64,000 nucleotides of DNA, taken from the NCBI GenBank assembly GCA_964020085.1, contig OZ026595.1:20638653-20702652 (forward strand). Direction: 5' to 3'. The notes below the pieces were generated by a model that saw only the letters and a list, made by a program, of their open reading frames with translations, was not told where the DNA came from and searched no databases. Both the position numbers and the translations under genes were made by a program. This stretch comes from Micromussa lordhowensis. Lineage: Eukaryota > Cnidaria > Anthozoa > Scleractinia > Lobophylliidae. Numbering within the stretch: position 1 is the first letter of the stretch; the number at the start of each line of letters is the position of its first letter. Of this stretch, positions 46,668 through 64,000 are shown in pieces.

Positions 46668-49600
46668 GTAAGTTTTTTTTTTCGTAACTTCGCACTCTAG
46701 AAGAACGAATTAAAATCAACACAAAAACCCCGAAGACATGGAAAGGCAATTGAAGATTTCTATCGTTTCTCGACGCGAAACTCCGTCATGGTTCATTACA
46801 GTCCACTGAACAAGGACTTATTTACATGACCGAAAGTTTGATTAAAAGATCCCACGCTTTCTTTCAGTTCCTGAAGGACCAATTTCAATTCTTTGTAGAA
46901 ACAGATGGCAATCTTTTCTATCGTTGGCTCGTGTCAGCCTCAGGTTGTTTTTATATATAAGGGCAGTCTGTGGGGATAGCAACAAAGCGATTAAGCAATA
47001 GAGAATTTCGCTGTTGGAATTTTAACTTAACATTGTTTCAGCCTATGAATTTTTAGCTTAGGTATTTGCAAATGACATACTGAAATACCATGGTCACGGC
47101 TTGGAATAATCTACATAAAAATGGCCCATTCTAAAACTGCCTAGTTGAGCCAGTTGAATCGAACGCTTTTAAGAATAGAAGGAAAAAGAACAGCAGTCTC
47201 GATCGTAAAGGATACGTTTATGCGTAATTGACCCCAGAACTGATTTAGCGGATTGTAAACACGAGGAACCTTAATGTGTTCTATCTGTATATAAACCTAT
47301 GTTTATGCAAAACATAAATATCTGATGTTTGGGATTTTGTCAAATTTTACAGTCCCATCCTTCTATTCTAGCCTTCGCGGCTCTTTTCCTGACAAAACAA
47401 ATATGAAGCCAAAACTCCCATATTTCCGGGAATGTTACTTTATTTCAATAGTTTCGCATGCATAACTTTACTACAACAAAAGTTAAATGCTTAGTTCGTA
47501 CCTAAGTGGTTAAAGAATAAACAGCTTAGGCATTGCATTCGTTAAACCAAGGACAGTGATACCCTTTCGGCCCCCGATAGATCTGCTCAACCACATTTTT
47601 TTCATGCACGCAACTTTCAAATTTAAGCCTTACAGTGGGAATAGAAAAAAAAAGTGCAGAACAATTCAGTTTCGCTAAACTGGAAAAAGGAAATTATCTG
47701 GACCCAATCGCGGTGAAACAGAACAGTTACCGAAGGAAAAATGACTATAAGCGATGCCGTTTTAGCTCCGGAGTCCTCGCGGGGTAATTTTACGAGACGT
47801 TAACAAAACCACAGGAACAATAGCGCCATCTGGTCATCAAGTGTATCTGAAACGACAAAGGTAAATATTAAAGGTTCAATAACAGCTTATTGTATTAAGG
47901 GGTTACTGAAGCGACATGGAGCTGGAATGATTTGATTTGGAAATTTCATTGGCAAAACTTGCAAGAAATATTCGAATTAAAAAGTATGCTAGACATGAAA
48001 TTTATTTTATGGTAAGTCTCTTTTTGTTATCAGTTATAAAATAACCGAATTATTTTCCAAGTTTTCTCTTTCTGTTATTTCATTATATTCTTTTAAAAAG
48101 ATATCTAAAAAAAGAGCATCGGATAAAAATAAAAATACCTAAGTTATTGACCGAGATCTTTGATGAGTTCATGATAAGTTTTATTTGGTTTGGAATCATG
48201 TCGCGTGTCGTTCTTCGCATTACCTCGTAGTTTCGAGACGTACGTCAATTTTCCACTTAAGGATAACCAACTCGCTATAGCGCCGGGTTTCTTTTTAGTT
48301 AACTGAGCTCTGAAATTGCTTACTACCTACAACTTGCCCATATCGCCGAACAACAGATGAGATGCCTTGACCTTTTCCCTTCAAGCTCTGGTGAATATTA
48401 GCACAGGGCTAAAACTAAAATGCGGCACCGTAAATTATTCACTTGACACCAGACACAAGTGTACATAGCCACGCGGTAAAAGTGTTTAAAATCAATACAA
48501 CCGCACGCATAAAACTGATTAAAACGCGATTCAGATTTGCAAAATTAAGACACTTCATAAGCCGAGTACATCTTTCATTTTTATCCACTGTTGTCCTCAA
48601 AGCGGATCGGATCTATCATTTGCCTTCACGATAAAAAAATATCCAGCCAATAAGAATAATTTCATCGTCATGTTTGAGATTTCAACAGGTACACCTGCTG
48701 GAAGAGGCATTGAACAATTCCTAGGTTCTTTTGAGCTTCATTACCGAAATCATTACAATACACCTCTTCCATATTGTCATTTTTTACTCCAGTGAGGTGA
48801 TTATTCATTCTTCTGTAAAGCCTAGGGGTTCCTAATCTAACCCTGACCTGTTCAAAAACATCACAAAGCAGTCATCATAAAATAAACTGGATTTTCTTGC
48901 ATTTATTTCATTCTTTTATCTTATTTTTTTGGTGGTAAGTTTTAGACTAAGCGGCAATTTCAATTTTTTTTTCCTTTTGTTTCGATGATATGATGCTAGA
49001 GATTGCCATATTTCACGGAAGAAAAAGACCACAGCAAACAAAAATGATTGTTTATTCAAACAACATCGTTGCTTGTGACGCTAGCTTTTTTCAGGGTAGT
49101 AGCAATTTAACCTAATAAAAACCATTCACCATGGGGTTCTTAAACTACAGTCAAACAATAAAGAGATATTTTTTTCGTTGAAAGGAGTTTCCTTTCGGGC
49201 GAAATCCTAAGCTCCTAAAAGGGGCCGCGCCGAATTGAAATACGTCCTAAATATCATTGCGTGGTAACAAAATGTGGCTCTTTCGGATATCTTCGGCCTT
49301 CGGCCTTGGTCGATGTTGGGAAATTTTAAGCTTCGGTCTTGTTCGGTGATGTGTAAGGGTGCCCATGAACAAAAGAACAAAGGTTAATACGAAAAATGCA
49401 CAGTTTTAATTTGGCGTACAATTTAAGTGAGGTATAGGAACGTTGAAACGCATTTGTTTTCAAGTTAACTAGGATAAGATTCCAACGCTAATATTAATGT
49501 TTTAGCCCATCCAGGAGCGAAAATAAAAAATAAATTTGTAAACGGAGGTTTTACTCTGAAAACGCATCAAATGTTTTCCCCGAAAAATTTGAAAAGGGAG

Positions 49601-51946
49601 GTTTCACTCTGAAAACACATCAAACGTTTTCCATCCACACTACGACGGAGAAATTTGAAAACACAACAATCATCGGTCATTTTGGATTTGTGTTCAAGGA
49701 GCACTTGAGTAGAGAAATCACATGATTATCGCAACGTCGACATCGTTTTCGAAAAGCTCTGTTTTCAAAGTGGTTTCCTTCCATACTAAAACGTAAAGCA
49801 GGCGTTTTCAAATCCCTCCGGTTTGGAAAGCGTTTTTGAAAAGCTCCGTTTTCGTCACAGATTAGTGCGGATGGTAGGCGTACCCGTAGAAATGAAGCTC
49901 TGTTTTCGAATTTCTCTTGCGTAGTCGTAATCGTCAGAACGGGAACCGGCTGAAAATTGCTGTAAAGAAAAATAATGTTTTATTGCATTTTCCTCTGCTT
50001 TGTTCTATGCTTGCGTAATGAGCGAGTAACTACTAAATCAAATTGAGGATTGTCGCTAGCAGGTAAAGAAGGAGAGATTTGTCAAATGTAATCAATTTTC
50101 GAAACTAGTTTCTTCACATTCCAAAAGTTAACCGAGAGTCTGATGTGAAATTCATAGAAAAACGTCGCAATCAGGACATAAATAACTTGCTAAGCATCTC
50201 GTCGAAGCTACTCTGTAGACTACATCAGCGTTTGAGTTGAAATAAGGGAAAGTACACTGGCGTAATTTGATTTTGATCGTTATACACCATAATGAATGCA
50301 AACATATTTCGGTCTTCCATTTAAATGTCTCAATTAATTAAGTCATTTGATGAGCTGGCTAACCGACATTTTTCTTTCCTTCTGTCAACTTTAATTTATC
50401 AACTCAGTCTGGCAATGTATCGAGAGTTATTTTTTGGTTGCGCCTTTCAGCAGGTAGAACCTGCCAAAGCATTGAAACTTTCATAGTCTTTATAACAATA
50501 ATAATAATTCTAAGAAGAACTTTTAACAGTAGTTTCGACGAAATGAGTTGTTAACACAACTAATTAAGCAAATTCAATGAAAGCACGGCGATAACTTATC
50601 TGACTTCATCGCAACGATATTTTTTATGTGAGCTGAAAATAGAAATCACAATTGATGAATATCATGATTAAACACAGCGAGATTTTTGTTTCGGATTGAA
50701 GGAGATAGAATTAAAACAAGAATATAAGTCAGAATAAGAAATGCATTTCAGTTACTGACTTATCTCAGAACAAGAGTGACTCCTCTTGACATGTAAGGTT
50801 CATGACAGAGTCTAACCCCCTCCCCTCTTTTGTGGTCAATTATGATCCATTTCGACGTCAAACGACTCCGTAACAAAAACAACGAAGATAACATCGACTT
50901 GAAAAATTCACTCCAGACAACTAAAGTACTTTGCATTTCAGTTTCTGTAAATGGTTTGGCAGCGCATTTTTGAAGCGAATCTTTTGGTGTCCCTGGTTCG
51001 ATCTTTTCTCTCTAGTTATACCACGGACAAGATAAGCCAGTATGAGATCATAAATGATAGCGGCGTCGGACAAGAGGAATGACCTGTCGCTTCTCGCTCA
51101 ACTAAGGACGCTGCTCAATTAACAAGTGAACTAACAAGGGATGCGAAGTTCCTGTTTTTACTTGTCCAACATGGCGGGACACTTTCGTTTCGTTTCACTG
51201 CAAAATCTGCCCTCCATCGCTGAACAATGAGAAGGCGTCTTTTATTTGAAGTTGAACCTGTGCGGGACACATGCACATATATCAAAACTTCAGTTGCTGA
51301 TGTACATTGTGTAAGCAACGTTAACTTGCCGGTCATCTTACCCAGTGTACTCTTTATCTGTTCAAGTAAATCTCTCGTTCATGTCACCTCAAAAGAGCCT
51401 GGGAAACCAATATGAAACTGAACTTTACTTCACGCCGAACTGTCCGCCGAACTACACATCACGCCGGATCAGTTGTCGTCAGACTACTGCGACTTGTCAG
51501 CGGTAATTCCCATTAAAAACAATATGGCGTCAATAGACATATGATCAGTCTCTTGACAGCGTCCCCTGCAGGAGAACACGACCTAAGCTTAACAGAAGAG
51601 AAATGACAAGATCAACAAGCCAGGACGACTAATACGTAAGCAGAGCAAAAAGATTTGCCGGACCAACATGGTATAGTAAAGACTAGAGCGGCTTGGAGGG
51701 GTATGGCCGTTTGAGTCTACAATGAATGATCCATAATTTCCTGATACAAAATTTCAGTACTTCTCATTGTATGTTTCCATTACACGTTCTCTTTCTCCGT
51801 TTGAGATAGCAGAACTTCGAGATATCAAGAAATTATATGAGGATCATTTATGTGGCAAAGCCAATAAACTGTTGTATTGTTTACAGAACAGTTTATCCCT
51901 GGCTCGGATACCGTGGGCAACCTCTTCTCAGGCATGACATTGATAA
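46668..51946. other. AT-rich region, possible intron of orphan gene, with repeat remnants
   Basis: Apart from the candidate exon at 47815, nothing coding is supported. At 49544-49579 and 49597-49632 a 36-bp unit (GGAGGTTTYACTCTGAAAAC...) is repeated, with partly inverted GTTTTC/GAAAAC-rich sequence to 49870, which looks like a decayed DNA transposon. TTCGGCCTTCGGCCTTGG stands near 49297. Confidence 0.45.
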
Positions 51947-52132
51947 ATAGGCCATTTCCGAGTTCCCTTTTGTCTCCGTGTCAAAACGAGTCTAAGTGCG
52001 ATGCCATTCATATGAAAATGAGTTCCGCCTACAAGTTCATTGTCATGTAAATCAAACTCATTTTCATTTGAATGGTTTCGCACTTAGACTCGTTTTGAAG
52101 CAGAGGCACAAGGGGACTCGGAAATGGCCTAT
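51947..52132. repeat. Fold-back element (family B, copy 2)
   Basis: ATAGGCCATTTCCGAGTTCC at the left mirrors GGACTCGGAAATGGCCTAT at the right. The arms are complementary over about 75 bp (AAAACGAGTCTAAGTGCGA / TCGCACTTAGACTCGTTTT). It is the same family as 12362-12540 and is followed by a TTGA simple repeat. This copy is better preserved. Confidence 0.85.
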
Positions 52133-52254
52133 TGATTGATTGATTGATTGATTACACGACTGCGACAGCTTGGAGAGCCAAGAACTAAAACCAGCCAATC
52201 AGAATGCTTTACGGTCATATATTAACTACTTATAAATCGAGAATGATTAATTTA

Positions 52255-52316
52255 CGGGAAATTCTCAAACCGACACTTTGTCGTATACGGCAAGGCCGAG
52301 GTTTGAGATTTTCCCG
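52255..52316. repeat. 17-bp inverted repeat
   Basis: CGGGAAATTCTCAAACC (52255-52271) mirrors GGTTTGAGATTTTCCCG (52300-52316) with one mismatch. It is part of the repeat cluster that follows. Confidence 0.6.
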
Positions 52317-52940
52317 AAAAGACCAAACGCTTGAGGTTAATAATTTGTTTTATTATATGGCTAGCTCCGCGAGCGGGAAAGAGCGGGAAATCCTGCGCTG
52401 TGATTGGCTACATGATAGAAACATCTTGCCTGCTCGGGACTACCCGAAGTATCCCGCAAGAAGCATTTTCCCAAAAAACATATAATAAATCCTTTATTGA
52501 CAACGTTTGTTGTGTAATAAAATTGTCAGTGCTAAGAGAAAACTCGTGGCAAAAATGCAGATTTACGTTTTTCATTGAGAGCACATTTATTCTACTGCAT
52601 TCCACTGGTGGCCTGATTGTCCAAAAACCGAGCCATGCATATGGTCACATTTCCGGTCAAGCAAGTGGCCTTAAGCATATACACTTCTCTGTTTCAAAAG
52701 AAAACTCACCCAGCAAGGAAGCGTCACTTGAAGTTAATCTAAGAAACACGTAATCGGCAAAGCTGATCTAAGTTAGATAAAGTTCTCACGTCCACAATCC
52801 AGGCAGGATGGCGCTATCTATCCCGCAAGAAAAAGCCATATAATAAATCCTTTATTGACCACGCTTGTTTTGCAATAAAATTGTCAGTGAAAGGTGAAGT
52901 GACCAACATGAAACGAGCTTGGGACGAAGAAAAAATCTAA

Positions 52941-53012
52941 GTCCCGACAGGAATCGAACCACGAACACACGAACACCGGGCGTGCGCCCTATCCACTGAG
53001 CTACGAGAGCTC
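52941..53012 (-). repeat. tRNA-like sequence (SINE-type), copy 1
   Basis: On the minus strand it shows an A box (TAGCTCAGTGGATAG), an anticodon-arm-like CACGCCCGGTGTTCGTG that would present GGT, and a B box (GGTTCGATTCC). The acceptor ends do not pair, so it is not a functional tRNA. A related truncated copy is at 53458-53515. Confidence 0.6.
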
Positions 53013-53457
53013 ATGGAGAGCAAGGTCATTTAACTGAGTTCATATGTGACAGGCGTCCTGTATACTGCTAGGATCAGCACTGTCGAAGTCAGTAGTGATA
53101 AGTGAATAAAGGTGGTGAATTTTAAGCTCGGTAATGAAATGTGAAAGGTGAATAGCCCTTTTCACCGCTAGTTTTTCTCATTTGCATTACAATGTAATCC
53201 AACGTATGTGTGAGCTACGAGAACTCATGGAGGTCGCAAGGTCATTTAACTCAGTTGATATGTGACAGGCGTTCTGCGTACTGCTAAGATCAGCACTGTC
53301 GAAGTCAGTAGTGATAAGTGAATAAAGGTGGTGAATTTTAAGCTCGGTAATGAAATGTGGAAGGTGAATAGCCCTTTTCACCGTTAGTTTTTCTCATTTG
53401 CATTACAATGTAATCCAACGTATGTGTGAGGCAATTTCGGGTTAAAACTACAAAATA

Positions 53458-53515
53458 GCAGGAATCGAACCCATGACCTCCCAACACCGGGCGGGCGCTC
53501 TATCCACTGATGCAG
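53458..53515 (-). repeat. tRNA-like sequence, truncated copy 2
   Basis: On the minus strand, ATCAGTGGATAGAGCGCCC, CCCGGTGTTGGGAGGTC and ATGGGTTCGATTCCTGC correspond to the D, anticodon and T arms of a tRNA. The acceptor stem is missing. It is associated with the duplication cluster. Confidence 0.55.
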
Positions 53516-53768
53516 AGCAAGGTCAGTGCTAAAAGAAACCTCGTGGCAAAAAAGCAGATTTACGTTTTCCAGTGAAAGCACTTTATTGTACTGCATTCCA
53601 CTGGTGGCCTGATTGTCCCATGGATCATATTTCCGGTCAATCAATTGGGCTTAAGCATATACACTTCTCTGTTTCAAAAGAAAACTCATCCAGAAAGTAA
53701 TCAGAGAAACAGGTACTCGGCAAAGCTGATCTAAGTTAGATAAAGTTCTCACGCCTACAATCCATGCC

Positions 53769-55397
53769 AGGCAGAATTCACACCGCCTGCGCATATTCTC
53801 TTTCGCTCGCAAGCAAACAACGTAACAGTGCCTTCAATATGCTGTCAGCCCAAGCAACAAAGTCTTATTTAGTTGTATTTTACGGCATGTTTTGTAGGTC
53901 GACCCCTTGCGCAGACCCTGCGAGTAAAGGAACCAAATCACCACTGCATAATTACTTCACTTTAATCCTACCAGGCTTCTTCCAAAGAAGCTCTTGCTGT
54001 GAGGCGGAGGCTTTTCTTTACCAGGACAAAGAAAACCAGCTGTCAAGTTGACTGTAGACGAAAGACATAATGAGGCAAAGAAATTCTTCAAATAAGCAGC
54101 ACTGTATACTGTAAATGAAGTCAGTAGATGTGGGTGGCGTTTCCAGTGACTTTCACTCTAGTGACAGTCTCCTGTGCCCCTTCACCCATGCCACACGTGG
54201 TACAAAAACCGTAACAGACTAACTGAATATTCTCCCTTCAAAGGCTTCCTTCCTTACGATTCAAATCTTCTCGTTTACTAGGAGACCAAATATGTCAATA
54301 GCCATGCTTAACATACACGTGACAGCAAACAATTAGGTAGGGCAGCAAATTAGCACGCAATAAAAAAATACATTCTCATATTTCTCATCCGTGTAATACC
54401 TGACATATCATCCACGTAACATCAGTAGGTATCTCATAAGAGTTAATGGAGCTTGTTGTACCTTCCAACTCAAATACGTTTTCCGATTGGAGGAGAACGT
54501 GTCACGAGTCATGTGGGTCAAAACTCACTAACTCCCTGGTAAGGAACCAACAACTTGAACTTTCGACTCGCACGTGACCAGGTCGTGCACCCAGCCGACC
54601 TGACAGGAAAGCCATTGAAGTCGGGCAGCTTTTCTCACTAGACAGCATTCATCATTCAAGAAAAGGGATTTATACATGTAATTACAAAACAAGGGGAAAA
54701 TTTGAACATTTTGTATCTCCGAGCTTTTGATTTGGCACCAAAAATGGGTCGCCCGCGTTCGGCAACTCGTTTATCGATCGTTTTCCAGGTAGGAAAATAG
54801 TTGTGCCATTTACAAAATATGCTGTTCCTCGTCAAATCAAACCCAGCATGACTATTATCGCGTTGTTTCGGTACAACAGCTCGGTTTTTACTGCCGCTCA
54901 TCCTGCGAACGCAGCCACCGTATGCAAATGCGTCAACCAAATCATTTTTCTCGCAGCTTTATCTTTTTTCGAGTCGGGAAGAATAACAAAACAATTAATG
55001 ACTGGCTCCTCGGGAAAGAGTGCGTTTTGTTTCCCCTCAACCTCAATGTCCCAACCGTGAAGGTCTCGCGGAAACAAAACTCACTGTTTCCCTTGGGGAC
55101 AGTCATTACTGAGTGCTTATTCCTGCGTACGTTGTCCGCTGTCTTATAGTTTTCCCGCCCAAAGCGACGATCTCATTCCAGTCCCTCCGCGCTTAGTTGA
55201 CGTCGTCGTCGTCTCTGTCGCCTTAGGTTGCTCCCTAATTCTCAAGTGCGTATTACGTGGAACGGGGATGAATGAGAATGAGATTATATTAAAACTAAAG
55301 TGATTTATAGTCTATCAGTAGAATCTGAACGAGACTGAGTTTGGGTTAATGTTACTCCGCATGATTCCCTTCTGCTCTATGTCATATTTATGGAGAA
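53769..55397. other. Repeat-rich intergenic stretch
   Basis: Holds the hairpin at 55012-55092. On the minus strand around 54870-54740 there is a short frame with RNSIFCKWHNYFPTWKTIDK, which loosely recalls a BED/CGGBP1-like finger of hAT-type elements; it is too short and too uncertain to call as a gene. Confidence 0.35.
55012..55092. repeat. Inverted repeat, arms ~23 bp
   Basis: GGGAAAGAGTGCGTTTTGTT (from 55012) mirrors AACAAAACTCACTGTTTCCC (ending 55092) with few mismatches. I recall very similar sequence as common in coral genomes but cannot verify it here. Confidence 0.6.
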
Positions 55398-55652
55398 CAT
55401 ACTACAGTTATCAGTTGAGTAAGGGCGCAACGAAAGTTTGGTGCCCAGGTTTTAACGTTCAACTTGCGTTGTTGTCACGGGCAACTGGCTCCGTTTCCAG
55501 TGGCAACTTGTCGGCCTTTGACGTCATTGGCAGCAAAGAACGCGAAATTGCAGGCGACGATATTGTTACCACTGGAAACGAGGAACGTTGCCAGCCTAAA
55601 ACTTCGTCACCAAAGCTCCGTCAAACCTTACTCAACTGATAACCGTAGTATG
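55398..55652. mobile_element. 255-bp TIR element (MITE-like)
   Basis: CATACTACAGTTATCAGTTG (55398-) mirrors CAACTGATAACCGTAGTATG (-55652), 19 of 20 positions, with further pairing inside (TTTCCAGTGGCAAC / GTTACCACTGGAAA). No coding capacity. A clear target duplication was not found. Confidence 0.75.
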
Positions 55653-56325
55653 GCTTCCTTTATTTTTCCACTGGTAATAGAGATGACCTGTGTGTACACT
55701 CGTGCATTGTCCAGGGGTCTAAATCCAGAATAACTGGAACCAAGTGTAGTAACGGACAAAAAAATGTTGAAAATATAACTGAGTTTTATTTACAGTGTAC
55801 TTACCACACATAAATACTATTTACAACTAGTTTTCAAAGTAAATCTCGTTCCTACAATGATTAATTTTTCAGTGCCAGTTACATGTAAACCATGGGGCAC
55901 CCGAAACCGAAATTAATTAAACCGAAATTATATGCCAGGGAACACTTCTCGTTTTTCAGCTGGTAACGGCTACACAGGCAGTTAGACATAAAAGTGAAAC
56001 CACACTCAGAAAACGAGAATTCGGAATCTCTTAAGGCTCTTTTCAAAACGGCTATTCAATCATCAGCCCCGTCACCTCAATATAGAATTCCCCCCCCCCC
56101 CCCACGAAATCTCTACTGATTGTTTCTTCACTTTACGGCTTAAGATTCAAGATTCAAGACAGATTCCTATCGACGGACCTAAACTGATATAATTAACATC
56201 TGTAAATGTTTCACATATATTCAAACCGCGACTGAAGATGAGCAATACAAGATGCTTTGCTCTTTCCTGTGAATTGAAAGGAAAATGTTCACGACATCCT
56301 CTACTAATAACGAACGTTTTTCCTG

Positions 56326-63045
<6,720 letters not shown>

Positions 63046-63583
63046 CTGGAATAGTTATGCAGGCAATACATTACTACAATTTATTATTCCAGTATTAAGC
63101 CGGCCAAGAGAACGTGTAAAACATGAGCCTGTATAATTTGCAATGAAGAGTCATGTTTTGTTTCCATCATTTGATTGTGCCCTATGTGATTGTTATGATT
63201 TTTGGATAATGCAGGATGTATCTCAAAAACCAGAAGCCCAAAAACTACACATGTAGACAACAAGAAAATGACAGAGGAATAAGTCCCTCATCTGATGGTT
63301 TAACATACATGTATACAGGTACTACAAGCAGACATTTTGCTCATTGCTTGTATTTTGATATATTCCTTCATGATGTTCCAATATCCTTTGGTAAGTATGC
63401 CAAATAAATACCAAAAACGGAAATCTGCAAGAACCTTATACCAACATACAATTTATTGTAAAGAGAAACGCAATTCAGTTGTAGTCTTTGTCTGACAGAG
63501 CTGGACCTGTCAAACAAATTTGCACTCCCTGATTGCCTAATTTGTAATAAAAAGATTTTTCAGGAGGCTACATGTAGGTTAAA

Positions 63584-63963
63584 GCTGATCTCCAGTCTGT
63601 ACTGCACACTCTCAAAAGTTTGTTTGTATTTTTTGTTTTGTTTCATGTAAGAGATCACAAAATGTACACATTTTGCAACTTCTTACATGAAGTAAATTCA
63701 AAGTTTCAAAACAACCCCCATTATGGATGCAAAGTGGTCAAAGCTTTATGATTCATTCTTTTTCATATCACTCAATGAAACACCTTTGCAGCTGTAACAA
63801 TCAATGAAGCTGTTGGAAAAAGAATTTGAAAGGTCTCAAAGATATTTTATGTGGTTCGTAACGAATAACATCAATTCCCATTCCATCGGGTGGGAACTTA
63901 CATGTATAATGTTTATAGACTTTAGGGTGCTGAGACTGTGCAGTACAGACTGGAAATCATCTT
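63584..63963. repeat. Fold-back/TIR element of ~380 bp
   Basis: CCAGTCTGTACTGCACA (63592-63608) is the exact reverse complement of 63937-63953, and matching continues with mismatches on both sides (GCTGATCT / AAATCATC; CTCTC / GAGAC). The interior shows no frame. Probably a MITE near the 5' part of DPCD. Confidence 0.65.
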
Positions 63964-64000
63964 AACGACATATCACACTATAAGCTTGTCACATGTTTGG

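Larger units (their letters stand above)
52478..53768. repeat. Cluster of local direct duplications
   Basis: Three duplicated segments interleave: 52525-52808 with 53525-53768 (TCGTGGCAAAAA...TCCACTGGTGGCCTGATTG...GCTGATCTAAGTTAGATAAA); about 53001-53208 with 53214-53430 (GGTCATTTAACT...GTAATCCAACGTATGTG), adjacent in tandem; and 52478-52536 with 52836-52893 (CATATAATAAATCCTTTATTGA). tRNA-like sequences sit inside. It reads as a dispersed element amplified in place. No coding frame is conserved. Confidence 0.8.

Noticed and set aside
54656..54940. BED/CGGBP1-like zinc-finger exon
   Set aside because: Only a loose RNSIFCKWHNYF resemblance; the frame is short and stops interrupt the upstream continuation.
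56090..56104. Poly(C) run
   Set aside because: A simple homopolymer; may be a sequencing weak point but carries no further signal.

Overview
The window looks like nuclear DNA of a cnidarian, most likely a stony coral. It is AT-rich, with short exons, GT-AG introns, tRNA-like dispersed repeats, ACATGTACATG-type simple repeats, many short fold-back elements and decayed non-LTR retrotransposons. This is judged by eye; no database search was possible.

Layout, left to right. (1) 477-14181, minus: the first ten coding exons of PDCD11/RRP5, the multi-S1 rRNA-processing factor. Every splice phase fits; the gene continues off the left edge. Its third intron holds a 4,466-bp DNA element (6056-10521) with 16-bp perfect terminal inverted repeats and a 6-bp target duplication, inserted in a small older hairpin element. 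The large element carries a three-exon gene with NHL-like and SAP-like regions and no recognisable transposase. (2) 15133-18836, minus: a two-exon RBR-type E3 ubiquitin ligase (985 aa). (3) 20415-22592, plus: a Rab11-family GTPase whose single intron appears to be GC-AG. (4) 22.6-32.2 kb: gene-poor, with a 1.27-kb element (TIRs plus 9-bp target duplication) and two copies of a ~565-bp block ahead of the next gene. (5) 32278-33300, plus: an intronless class A GPCR. (6) 33.3-41.4 kb: gene-poor, with a degenerate tandem array and retroelement tails. (7) 41469-44058, minus: a SNAG-domain, six-finger C2H2 repressor, reconstructed by joining a 61-bp SNAG exon to the finger exon. (8) 46579-46667, plus: a likely first coding exon of an unrecognised gene. 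(9) 51.9-55.7 kb: fold-back elements, local duplications and tRNA-like sequences. (10) 56326-63045, minus: the last four exons of DPCD, with one intron filled by a zf-RVT-type LINE 3' fragment and a broken RTE-like LINE that itself carries two younger insertions.

The genes are eukaryotic single units, not operons. PDCD11 (ribosome biogenesis) and DPCD (ciliary/chaperone-associated) lie about 42 kb apart here and, from memory, both map to human 10q24, so the window may keep an old linkage. Most of the remaining sequence is layered transposon history, and several insertions can be undone exactly to an empty site.
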